A DNA stretch of 64,000 nt from Fusarium oxysporum f. sp. lycopersici 4287. Taxonomy: Eukaryota; Ascomycota; Sordariomycetes; Hypocreales; Nectriaceae. Below, in pieces: positions 54,939 to 64,000 of this stretch (its first letter is position 1; each line of letters opens with the position of its first letter). Under the pieces are notes generated by a model. The model saw only the letters and a program-made list of their open reading frames with translations. It did no database searches and was not told the DNA's origin. The stretch covers positions 4,600,402 to 4,664,401 of the forward strand of contig NC_030989.1 in assembly GCF_000149955.1 (NCBI RefSeq), read 5' to 3'. Made by a program: the position numbers and the translations under genes.

Positions 54939-56048
54939 TTACTCCTGGTGCAGTGTCGTATTATCACCTTCCTTTGGCATCGGAACAAACAGCCAAGAAA
55001 CACTCGTAGCAACCAGAAGCGCACAAAGAACAGGCTGAAGAATTGAGACTCCCGCACTGGCGGCGATGAGACCAGTGATGATTGGGAACAGACAGCCTCC
55101 GAGCTGCGCAAATACAAACAAAAATGCCAAAGCTGTTGATTGGATGCGAGGATTGAAAAGTTTCGAGCCGACAGAGATACCCTGGTCTGGTTAGCTGAGT
55201 CGCTTGAGGTTATGGAGTCAACCTACTGTGGCAAAGTATGGTCCCATGAAGAAGCCCAGCAGACTGATGGCGATGGAAGCGGCGATGATGTTCGGAACCC
55301 TGTAAGCGTTAGCTCGATCTCCAGCATCACGAAGGAAGACTCACAGCCAAAATAAAACTTGCAATCCGATGCTGAGGATCGTGAAAGCAAATATCATTGG
55401 GCGAACTCCAAACCGATGTGTAGGTTCCGCAAGAAACAGTCTCCCAAGTAGTGATCCTCCACTGAATCCAGCGGGCACGAAACCCATCTGATTGATGTCC
55501 CCGTTGCGAACCTCGACCAAATACTCGACAACCCACCCACTAGCTGTGAGAGTTGCGCCGAGGAAGAAGAAGAAGAAGAGACTAATGAGCCAGACATTCT
55601 TGTTCTTGAGAGTCTCCTTTATCAAGGAAAATGCATCGTCGTTTCTTGATGCAGGCGATTCATCGGCCTCGAGGGTACGTTCGGTTGGCGGTTGCTTTCT
55701 CTTCAGTCTCAGAGTGTCCCAAAACGCATAGACAACGAAAGCGACGTTCAAAACACCGATGCCAAGTGGGAATGTATAGAACAAGTACCATCTCGACGTA
55801 CTTCCTGCAGAAGCAACACCAGTCGCGACGAATGGTCCAACAAGACAACCAGCCATGTACATCGCATGAATGAACGCCAGCCACCTATGAGAGCCCTTTA
55901 CTCCAGAGACGTAAGTGTTTCCGTGCGTGTCTTGGTATGCTTGACCGAGACTCGCGAGCCAGAAGGTGATGGTGAAGAGAGGAAAAGGCGGCTTCCAAGA
56001 CCGGAGCGCGTGAGCGATGACTTGCAGAACAGCACCCAGCGTAAGCAT
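54939..56048 (-). pseudogene. MFS transporter, 5' part separated by an inserted element
   Basis: Minus strand, open from ATG 56046-56048 (MLTLGAVLQVIAHALRSWKP) to ...GDNTTLHQE at 54939, with introns about 55300-55344 and 55182-55226 (GTGAGT...ACAG and GTAGGT...CCAG). The reading is intact with about ten helices of a FucP-like fungal MFS subfamily (QAYQDTHGNTYVSGVKGSHR, GLIAASAGVSILQPVL). The family normally has one or two more N-terminal helices before LTLGAV; here homology stops exactly where a hAT-like element begins (56049). An open frame on the far side of the element (from 56917 minus) would join in frame at the same ATG codon if the element were absent. The gene is therefore interrupted. 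A truncated product initiating at the internal ATG is conceivable but unlikely to transport. Confidence 0.75.
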
Positions 56049-56807
56049 CAGGGTTCAAATCCACGACACTCCACGACACATTTGTGAATATGGCGTGGAT
56101 ATGGATGCTGACTAATAATTTCGATGTGGAATGGGTGGAAATGGATCCATTATGGAAATGGATCCATATTGTGGAATTCGTGGAATGGAAACCTACTTCG
56201 TCCAACAATGGTAATTAATGGGTCCCGCCCGCCCTCGGTGACGTCAATGTTTTTGTCATTGGTCCATTAAAATCCGCCGTTGCTTGACGCAAAGGCAACA
56301 CACCCACCGACGTTCCTGTTTCTTGTTATGCTGGATATTCGTAGCCGAACCGATATACCTATAGACGCGCCTTGCCGTCTCTCTCCGTCAAGATCCAGCT
56401 TTTGTAGAGCTGAAAGAGCCGTTGATTGTCCTCTTCTGTTCGTTCTGGAACGGATGTGGTTGACTTGGTAGGATGGGGAGTGGCCATTTCGATTTGGGGT
56501 AGTAACGCGAGTAACAGTGAAGCCCCCAGAATGGACTCATTGTGTACGGAGGAAAATGGGGTGGCAAATCGATGTTGTGTTGTTGTGGGTGATAGAAAGT
56601 ACTTAGGATATGCGGGATTTCACAAGGAAATCAAGGTATTTTCGAACCCCACCTAAAATATTCCACGATTTCCACATGTGGAACATGTGGAAGGGGCTTC
56701 GTGGCGTGGATATGGAAATGCTGAAGCCCACGTGGAATGGAATGGAATGGATATGGATCCACATTATGGATCCATATGTGGATTTCGTGGTATGGATTTG
56801 AACCCTG
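56049..56807. mobile_element. Non-autonomous hAT-like element with terminal inverted repeats
   Basis: A 15-base perfect terminal inverted repeat (CAGGGTTCAAATCCA at 56049-56063; its complement at 56793-56807) bounds about 759 bases. The CAGGG start is typical of hAT ends. Subterminal regions on both sides are full of TGGATATGGATCCAT-type short repeats, another hAT feature. The flanks carry 8-base GTAAGCAT (56041-56048) and GTAGGCAT (56811-56818): the expected target duplication length with one mismatch, although three extra bases separate the right copy from the repeat. No transposase is encoded, so it is non-autonomous. It interrupts an MFS gene. Confidence 0.65.
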
Positions 56808-56815
56808 CCGGTAGG

Positions 56816-56917
56816 CATATCATATGCAGTCAGACCGTAATACTGAATACGCTGTCCATAGCGGTCTTTGAAGAATTCAAGGCATTTTATTCTGTGCATT
56901 TGACGCAGGTCGTTCAT
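56816..56917 (-). pseudogene. Putative 5' fragment of the interrupted MFS gene
   Basis: From ATG 56915-56917 (MNDLRQMHRIKCLEFFKDRY) the frame runs 33 codons to the ATG codon inside the right-hand target-site copy (56816-56818). The same codon in the left-hand copy (56046-56048) opens the MFS body, so both pieces share a frame. The start context (CACAATG) is favourable. The segment contains DRYGQRI, reminiscent of the MFS loop 2-3 motif, but is too short to confirm family. Confidence 0.4.
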
Positions 56918-56918
56918 T

Positions 56919-58164
56919 GTGAAGATCTTAGCTGTGTATTGGTAGGATGATATGAAAGGTGAATCAGTAAATATCGCTTTTGATTAACATGCGGGGTTAT
57001 AGAAGTAGATTCCACCGAATCTATTAATAGATCATTATTTCTTACTCTCTCTGGACCCGACCAGGGTGCATTTGTGTGTTGGTTCTGTCCCTTCTCTAAA
57101 TACTGTTGTATCACGTGCTCAATCACGTGGCTGTACCTAAATATTGCAAGACAATTAATTACAGGGTGATTGAAATTAGAAGGGAAATGTTAAGATTGGA
57201 GGGTCCATTGAAAGTTTCTGCTTTATAAAGATGGGGTTTCAATTATACAATATACTTGATTACATTACGTATAGAGTGCCTGGGGATTGCTCAGATTCTT
57301 TATGGCGGATCACTCTGTATCCAGTGATCGATGCTCCCCGATTGAGGAAGTGGGCACACTGTATGTGACATGGATACGTCACTTACCAGGCCGTGAACTG
57401 AATGAATTGGACCTTTTTCACCTGTGTACATAGTTATGGGACCCTTCCAGAGATTAGTTGGCAAATCACCTTTCTCTATTCGCCTAGTAAGGTTAGGTTA
57501 AGCGCATGGCGTTCCAAGCCATCATTCCAGCGACATGGGCATTCATGGATGTAAGCCGCCACACAAAGCTCGCCAGACCTGACAGATTATAGGCTCTATA
57601 ACTCTTACAGAGCCAGAATTCCAGGCTATATCACCATTCCTCAATTAGCTGCCACTCTTGTTCTTATTGATGCAGCTAGGGTTCTCTATGCTAGGTGTCA
57701 TTTATTATAAGTGGTGGTCTTGGCAACCCATCAGCCCCAGCTCTCCATATTCGACCTTACACACTAAAGACTCTCTAGTAGTAACGAGCCTTATGGGGCT
57801 TACTTCCTGGGGCTGATGGGTTGCCAAGACCACCACTTATATCGTTAAATTATGGCATCGATATCTTTCAACTCGTGATGCCAAACGAATCAAACCCGGC
57901 GTAGGCTCCAGTACTTTCAAGCCACATCACAAAGTTTCACGTAATATGGAACCTCCCTCTCGTCGTGTCATGTGTTGTTGGTTGCTGGCCGAGCCTGGTA
58001 GGTTGATTAGAGAACTTGTCCCTCAAGAGCTCCTGTTTATAACGGCGTAACCTGACCCTTCTCTTGCAATTCAGTGTTTCCTTCCACATTGCAACTTTCG
58101 CGACGAAAGTTGTGTTCCATTCTGGCCTTCCTTGTTCCCCTGTCACCGCCTGTTCGGACTAAGC
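56919..58164. other. Intergenic with a foldback repeat
   Basis: About 1.25 kb without a gene. It contains the 35-bp perfect inverted repeat at 57706-57740 / 57807-57841. The last 100 bases are the leader of the next gene. Confidence 0.5.
57706..57841. mobile_element. Foldback/MITE-like element with 35-bp perfect inverted repeats
   Basis: Arms 57706-57740 and 57807-57841 are exact reverse complements (35 bases, beginning TATAAGTGGTGGTCTTGGCA) around a 66-base spacer. The outer ends can be read as TA-TAAGTGG...CCACTTA-TA, i.e. a TA target duplication as for Tc1/mariner-type MITEs. Perfect identity of the arms implies recent origin or selection on the hairpin. No coding capacity. Confidence 0.65.
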
Positions 58165-59270
58165 ATGTATTGGCCAGCCCGCTGCGGCTCCTTCTCCCTT
58201 ATTGGGACTGCCCTCCACGCTATTCATGAGATGAATATGGTTCATGGCGCCCAAATGGGACAGACTCGCGTTGCGCCAGCGACAGTAACGGAAGCTCCAT
58301 TAGGAATAATTGACCCATTTAACATGCTCCTCGGATACGGCCCAGGATTGAAACCACGAGCGGAAACAGAAGACTCTGCATTGGCAATTACCATCGCACC
58401 CGATGAGACTTGCGGCTACGTCCGTGGAGCCAAAGATTCGCCAGTAACCTGTCCTAGCAGTCGTTTATGCTCTTGGGTTGTGTTTAGTGTTTATGGCCGT
58501 GGGTTAGTTGCTTGTGGACCACAGCTTCATAACACCTGCCTCGAGTCTTCAGAAGCAGTTAATTCAACGCGATGTAACGACGTCTGTCAGAGCAATCAAT
58601 TCAATATCTTATGGTAAGACTTCGAATCTCCCAGTCTTCAGCGCTGATGCGACATCCCAATACCAATTCGGACCGGCCTTTCTGCCGCACATATCTCTAC
58701 CCCAGTGGCGTCGTCGATGATGGATGTGTATCAACCACGGTTGAGGAGGTTGAGAGTGTTCATTTTACCCATAAAGGGCAGAAGAGTCCAAATCTTAGTA
58801 CAGTGACTCTCACTGATGGGGCATCGGAAGGTTTGGGAGAATCAGTCACTGTAACGGTGCAAAAGAAGGTTACTGGAAGTCCAAGCGCTGTCACCCTCTA
58901 CGTGATACCTCAGCCGACCAGCGATTCAACGACCTCCTCCGTTTCCCATGGCTCCCGTGACAAGCCTACCCCTGTTGGGGCTATTGTTGGAGGCGTCGTT
59001 GGGGGTGTAGCCGTTCTTGGGCTGATCGGCCTTGGTGCTTTCTGTTTACGTCGACGCCGGAGAAAGAACAAGCGCCAGGAACACATAGTACCTTCCGGTC
59101 AACTCAACATGGCCCACTCAGTGAACCAGAATCAATACCCGTATCATCCACAACAACACCGACCTGTGCCGCCTTACACCAACCCCAGCATGGTACCCTC
59201 TACGCCACTGGATGCACGTATGTCAATGATGACAGGGTCGTTCTCCTTCAGTGGACAAAATGCACATTAA
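58165..59270 (+). CDS. Cys-rich single-pass membrane protein (Mid2/WSC-like architecture)
   Basis: Start chosen at ATG 58165 (MYWPARCGSFSLIGTALHAI) for its signal-like hydrophobic N-terminus. The ectodomain is cysteine-rich (ETCGYVRGAKDSPVTC, CSWVV, ACGPQLHNTC, CNDVCQSN; then PFCRTYLYPSGVVDDGC). A Ser/Thr-rich stalk leads to one membrane helix (VGAIVGGVVGGVAVLGLIGLG), a basic stop-transfer (RRRRRKNKR) and a Pro/Gln/Tyr-rich cytosolic tail ending FSFSGQNAH. Proteins of this layout act as surface sensors or anchors. The upstream part (to about 58600) and downstream part (from about 58620) are in different frames. The obvious GTAAGA donor at 58614 leaves no acceptor that keeps the frame except by an unlikely short intron, so either an unusual splice (GTCTGT...CCCAG) or a frameshift exists. 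Confidence 0.55.
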
Positions 59271-59525
59271 TGAGGGGGTCAATTATCTCCGTCAATGGTT
59301 CAAAGGGTCGTGAGCCTGAGCCAGTCTATGAGATGGACGGTGATTCACCAGGGAGAGAGTAATGGCGGGGCTTGAGGTCACATACTAGTTCCCAAAGACA
59401 GCAAGGCCTTGTAAATACTGCATACATATTTCCTAGAGCCAGTAAAGGCTATAGTCTTCATTATATGTTAGTAGCCTTCCTAGTAGGACAGACTCTCAAT
59501 CCTATTCGCTGCCCAGAATTCGGAA

Positions 59526-60500
59526 CTAATGTTGAGAGGCAAATGCATCAGCATACATATCCATATCAGCGACAAAGCCATTCAATCTCGTTGGTGCCCA
59601 GCCAAGTAACTGCTTGGCCCGATCAGACGAGCCTCGTAGACTAGTCCCCATTGCTTCCGCGAACAAATCATCCCCAGGGCCTACCAACTCACAGCGTCCC
59701 TTAAATTCCCAACGTGAAGCCAGAGCTGTGAAGATCTCCGACATGCTCTCTTGACTTGTCACAAGGTCGAATACAGGATAGACCGAAGTGCTGTTGATAA
59801 GTGCAAGCTTCTCTATAGCCTTCTGGAAACCAGTGGCGACATCGTTAACGTGGACAAGGCTGGGCCGAGAGTCAATGCTCAATGGAACCTGGACAGTGTC
59901 CAAAGATCCATCTCGGGAAGCCTGGAGGAGTGGAAGGATGAAGGTTGTCCAGATAGTACTCTCGCCACCGTAGATAAGCGCCGGACGTAGAACAGCCACA
60001 TCGAGGACATCAGAAGCTGCAAGAACACCGTTCTCGTGGGCGACACGCCACGCGACAAGAGGCGCAGGTGGTGGTGTGGCATCAGGTCCAACGATATCGA
60101 GATCGTTGACTAGCTTATCACTCGCTCCATGGACCCAAGTTCCCGAACAGTAAATGAACCCGAGTCTCGGGGTATTCGTGAGGCTTGCAGACTTTGCTTT
60201 GTTCAAACGCTCTTGACCGACGGCTTTCACGTCGGCGAGGAACTTTGCGGACTCCTGATTAGCGCCAGAGACATCAACAACTGTGTCAATGTTGAAGTTG
60301 CGGATGGCATTGAGATAAGCGTCCGGCTTGTTGATGGGGTCGGTGCAGATGATGGGGGTGACTTCGGCAACGGCCAGAGACTTGGCTTTGGCTTCATTGC
60401 GCGCAATACCGTAGACTCTGTGTTGACCGCTGTTGACGAGAACGTTACAGATTCTGCTGCCAAGGTAGCCAGTGGCGCCGATAATAAGAACTTTAGGCAT
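59526..60500 (-). CDS. NAD(P)-binding epimerase/dehydratase-like (extended SDR) protein
   Basis: Single exon of 324 residues, MPKVLIIGATGYLGSRICNV to ...MDMYADAFASQH. The N-terminus has the Rossmann motif GATGYLG; VVDVSGANQ and FIYCSGTWVHG follow, and LRPALIYGG matches the extended-SDR substrate region. The usual YXXXK pair is not obvious (the segment APLVAWRVAHENGVL occupies that position), so it may be an atypical SDR that binds nucleotide without classic catalysis. The substrate is unknown. It is convergent with the Cys-rich membrane protein gene. Confidence 0.85.
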   Translation of the reverse strand: MPKVLIIGATGYLGSRICNVLVNSGQHRVYGIARNEAKAKSLAVAEVTPIICTDPINKPDAYLNAIRNFNIDTVVDVSGANQESAKFLADVKAVGQERLNKAKSASLTNTPRLGFIYCSGTWVHGASDKLVNDLDIVGPDATPPPAPLVAWRVAHENGVLAASDVLDVAVLRPALIYGGESTIWTTFILPLLQASRDGSLDTVQVPLSIDSRPSLVHVNDVATGFQKAIEKLALINSTSVYPVFDLVTSQESMSEIFTALASRWEFKGRCELVGPGDDLFAEAMGTSLRGSSDRAKQLLGWAPTRLNGFVADMDMYADAFASQH

Positions 60501-60823
60501 TGTGGATAGTGAAGATGTCGTTTCTTCGTAAGAGGGTGAAGTAGCTCAATCGCGTTCTTGCAGGTAACGGAAATAAAGTTTGTTGATAGCGATTATTGTG
60601 GTGGATTGCAATTCAATGGTTTTTGTACTGACTGTCCTTCCCTCTTATACTACAACAATACCACCGTCAAACGGAATTTATCATCGGACGTATCAATTGT
60701 ATTATTCCCAAAAAGGTCTCTTTAGGGATAGTGCTGAGGTTTCAGCGCTTAAGGCACCGGAGATAGACGGACGGCGGCACTAACGGGTCTAAGAATTACC
60801 GCATCTGGAAATCCGCCACGGAA

Positions 60824-63800
60824 TTAAGCCATCTCAAACCTAGACAAGAACTGCTCCTCAACCTCTCCAAAGAAAATATCCCACAGTGAAGAAAATTGTG
60901 CTTTCAGGCTATCGCGTTCTTCTTCGGCCCAAATGCGGCCGCTTCGGGTCCAGCGCATAGTGTCTTTTGCGTAAGGTATGGGTTGGTCGTAGGTGAGAGT
61001 CATAAACGGCCCTGTTACTCTGAGTAAGTACAGCAACGGCATTGATCGACATGCACTTACAAAGTCCGGCGGGTAACCCTAAACTCTCATAACAACGTGG
61101 TTCAGTCTCTGTCAGTCTTTTCTCGAGCCAACCGTAGAATTGACGGAGGCCTTCAACGGCAAGAGATGAGATCCGAACGGAATAGAATCGGAGGATAAAA
61201 TTGTCATATTTCCATATCAGGTCCACGACTGGAACTCGGATAAGTCTTCCATCGAGGCTGGTGGTAGTGCCGACCTCGACACATCCTATTGATGTCAGAA
61301 TTTGAAAGGTGTGGATTGGATGCTGAATAAATAACTCACTGTCCAAGTCGACGTCTGGTGGACCCAGCCCAAGTCTCTGTGTCGCAAGTCTCAAGAAAAG
61401 GCCGATCTTCTGAAAGTCAGGCGTGTACATGATTAATCGTGCCCTATAGCAATCAGAGGTGCTTTTATCAATATTTCGTTGAACTCACGCTACCAAAGAC
61501 CCGTCCAACTCCCAATTATGCAGCGCTCCATTCTCACGCAAGAACACATAGCACGCCAACGCAGCTTTCCTAGTCGACCGTGTGGCGACTTTGTTGACTT
61601 CAGTGTCAAGCGCTGGGAGTGACTTCTCCTTGATGCCGAGTAAGGCGTGATCCAAGACTGTGTTGCCGCTGGCTACTGTGTTCCATGGAATGTTCTTGTT
61701 GGGAAAATGCCGTTGTGCATGGTCTTTGATCATTTGCAAAGCGGTCGTGTTAGACCAGTAAGCTGCGATATGTAAAGAGGTCCGACCTCTTTCATCGGCG
61801 ACACGGAAGACGTCATCAAAATCTGGGTACTTCGCTAGGAGCATTCTTGTGATCTGATGACATGCAAGTTCATACGAGTCCCGAGCTTGGGAAAGTCAGC
61901 GGTGTCTTTACAAGTATATGGGCACTTACATCCTGAAAAGCCTTCGATAGCTGTCGCTAATAAGGTCTTTCCCGTTGGTGTAGTTGCATATTCTGGAAGT
62001 GGATCAAGTTTCAGAAGATATTGGATATGCTCAACCGGTACCAAGCCATCAGCAACAGCGAGTGAGACGAGATAGCCCCCGAATGTCACCCAACTACCAT
62101 CTCGATGCATCTTATAGTCATGATTCAGAGAGTACTTAGCACGTAGAGTCTCTGCCAGCTTTCGTTCATCGTCATAACCCTCGACTAAAAGTTGAGCAAA
62201 GACCGTGAGCCCTGAGTTACACTGCTCCTCCAATATCCCTGTCATACTCTTCCCCTGTCGTCTCTGTGAAGGGAACTCTTCAAGTGTCTTGATAAGCTCT
62301 GGCAGGATCTTGGGGAAGTAGTGCGCTGCAAAGTGAAGCGCATTCCTCCCTCCTCTCTCCTTGGTGAGGATACCTGCACCTTGTCTGACGAAGGCCCGCA
62401 CTGCCTCGATGTCTCTCCTCTCAATGGCGACATGAAGAAACAGTCTCGGTAGGTTCCACGAAGGATCATCGATGACAGTATCTGGAAAGACTTTCAGAAA
62501 TGCATCGACAAAGAAACCGTATCCTCTGAAAGTGCACATCGTCAAGAAGGGATCTGTCGGTTGCTTCTTATCCACTCGTCGTCGCTCAATCAACACCGAG
62601 CGGGCGTCTTCATCAGCTAGGAGGAAAATTACAGTCTCCAACTTTCCTTTGTACCCTTTACCTCCGACGCACATACAGTAGAAGCGCGTTCTTTGGAAAA
62701 GAGCACTGAGTGCCTGAGCCTTGGCATCGCTGAGTTGACGTTGCGCTGACAACCCTAGAATCGCCACCAAGGCCTCTGAGGCAGCTAACATTCTTCGTAG
62801 GAGATCGACGTCAAGCTGTTGCGCTGCATGAGTGATTGCCGTATCGAAGTTCAAGAAGCCGTCCCATCCTTGGACCTGTCTTGTCGCATCTGCTCCATAC
62901 TCCAGCAACAGCTCAGTCGCCACTCCTCGAGAATAATCCCACGCTGCAAATGTAGTGTGAAGTGGAGTTGCGCCGTTCTTCATAGGGACATTGATGTCAA
63001 GACCGGCTGATAAGGCTATGTCGAATATCTCCTCGCAGTGCTCGCGTTTGGAGAACTGGGTTAGGGAGTGAAGGATCGTAGCTCCGTGGAGACTTTCTCG
63101 AATGGTGGGGTCAGCACCGTTATCGATGAGGAGTTTTGCCATGTCGAAATGGCCGCAGTGGCAGCTTAGAAGTAATGGTACCCAGCCGTGAGTGTTGCCG
63201 TGTGCGTTGACATCAGCGCCAAGCTCAACTAGAGCATGCGCCATGACAAGATCGTTCTTAACAGTTGCGATCTGAAGCAGCATGAAACCATCCTTATTGC
63301 AGCAGTTGAGACAGTCAAGTCGAGTGACTTCCTCTTTAAACTCACCTGTCCTTTCTGGGTCTATATTTTCCTTTCCTGCATCTTTGAGGCACGCAAGACG
63401 ATCAAAGTCGAATACTGGAGTGTCCATGTTTGGCTTCTCCTTCAGGAACAAAGGACTATTGCAATGGAGGAGAAACATATTAGGAAATCTGCGCTCAGTT
63501 GCGAGATATTCTTCGTACTTCTCTGGCCACTTGCGAGTCCAGGTCTTACCAAGGACCTGATTCGTTGAGAGATGCTTAGGAACTAAATGGTCAAAAAGTG
63601 TTCCTTGGGCAAGGCCGAATGTCTTGGTTCCATAAGACTCAATCTTTCTTAGTAACTCGGTTTCGCTCTCTGATGGTAAAGACGTATCGCATGCGTCGAA
63701 GATGTTTAGTATGACCGACAAGGCTTCTGAGTTCTCCATCATTGCTGCTCTCACGAGATGTTCCAGACCTTTGTTTGTTGACGGCTCGACAAGTTGTCCA

Positions 63801-64000
63801 TTGAGATATGCCCCAGCCAGGTGAAGTGGCGCAGCAGAGTCTTGTAGATCCCCTGACTCAACGCTCTCCCTCAAATCTCGAAAGGCTTCTTCTTGGGCCA
63901 CTCTGGGGATGAGAGATACGTTCAAAGTGTGCTCGAATGCAAACTGACATGTTAGTGACGCCAATCATGGAGCGTCTTACTTACATCAGGGACTTTGGCT
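60824..64000 (-). CDS. Large ankyrin-repeat protein with Sel1-like N-terminus, 5' end outside window
   Basis: Multi-exon minus-strand gene entering from the right edge. An intron at 63944-63984 (GTAAGT...GTCAG) shows that the apparent ATG at 63962-63964 is intronic and the true start lies beyond the window. Later introns lie near 61873-61918, 61446-61489, 61287-61340 and 61020-61061, each keeping the frame. Order: a Sel1-like stretch (APLHLAGAYLNGQLVEPSTN), then ankyrin repeats such as DGFMLLQIATVKNDLVMAHA, VPLLLSCHCGHFDMAKLLID, GATPLHTTFAAWDYSRG, GRNALHFAAHYFPK and GRTSLHIAAYWSN. The C-terminus ends ...EEQFLSRFEMA at 60824. Roughly 1000 residues lie within the window. Ankyrin proteins of this kind are common in filamentous fungi, including incompatibility-type receptors, but no effector domain is visible here. 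Confidence 0.85.

Noticed and set aside
63835..63964. ATG at 63962-63964 as the start of the ankyrin protein
   Set aside because: It lies within an intron bounded by GTAAGT (63984) and CAG (63944); the gene continues beyond the right edge.

Overview
The window reads as nuclear DNA of a filamentous ascomycete, most likely a Sordariomycete and plausibly Fusarium. The evidence is genes with many short introns (about 40-60 nt, GTAAGT/GTATGT donors, CTAAC branch points), fungal-only families (Zn2Cys6 regulator, DAL5-type MFS, MRP-type ABC transporter, HNH relic) and transition-type decay resembling RIP in the repeats. The genus is inference; no rRNA or marker gene is present.

Layout. 0-1.4 kb: an APC-family (MUP1-like) amino-acid permease running off the left edge, with a one-base frameshift. 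4.8-10 kb: a tandem-chromodomain protein with an AT-hook, then a divergent FTR1/FET3 high-affinity iron-uptake pair whose shared promoter carries two perfect ATCWGATAA iron-GATA sites, then a LITAF-domain protein. 10.9-12.1 kb: a decayed DUF3176-like gene. 13.3-17.8 kb: a phosphatidylserine-decarboxylase family enzyme, a two-domain cupin (cysteine-dioxygenase-like) gene that seems to use a GC-AG intron, and an unknown protein. 19.6-28.1 kb: a full-length ABCC transporter, a P450 and, divergent from it, a cytochrome b5/b5-reductase fusion that could supply its electrons. 28.4-30.1 kb: an intact paralogue of the first permease.

30.4-40.2 kb is the most interesting block: three consecutive divergent gene pairs (DAK-type ketose kinase / Zn2Cys6 regulator; class II aldolase / RpiB-type isomerase; SDR dehydrogenase / DAL5-type MFS transporter). 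The enzyme set fits a catabolic route for a short polyol or ketose: transport, oxidation, phosphorylation, then isomerisation or aldol cleavage. It resembles the erythritol/threitol/erythrulose pathways. The transporter is a pseudogene with two frameshifts and two nonsense codons.

40.2-57.9 kb looks accessory: it is gene-poor, with an HNH-endonuclease relic, a gene with two CCHC knuckles beside a very AT-rich stretch, a lone secreted AA8 (heme, CDH-cytochrome-like) protein, and an inverted pair of unknown paralogues, one of them degenerate. It also holds an MFS gene cut by a hAT-like element of about 760 bp, a 35-bp perfect inverted repeat and members of two small dispersed repeat families. 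58-64 kb returns to ordinary genes: a Cys-rich single-pass membrane protein, an NAD-binding epimerase-like protein, and a large Sel1/ankyrin protein running off the right edge.
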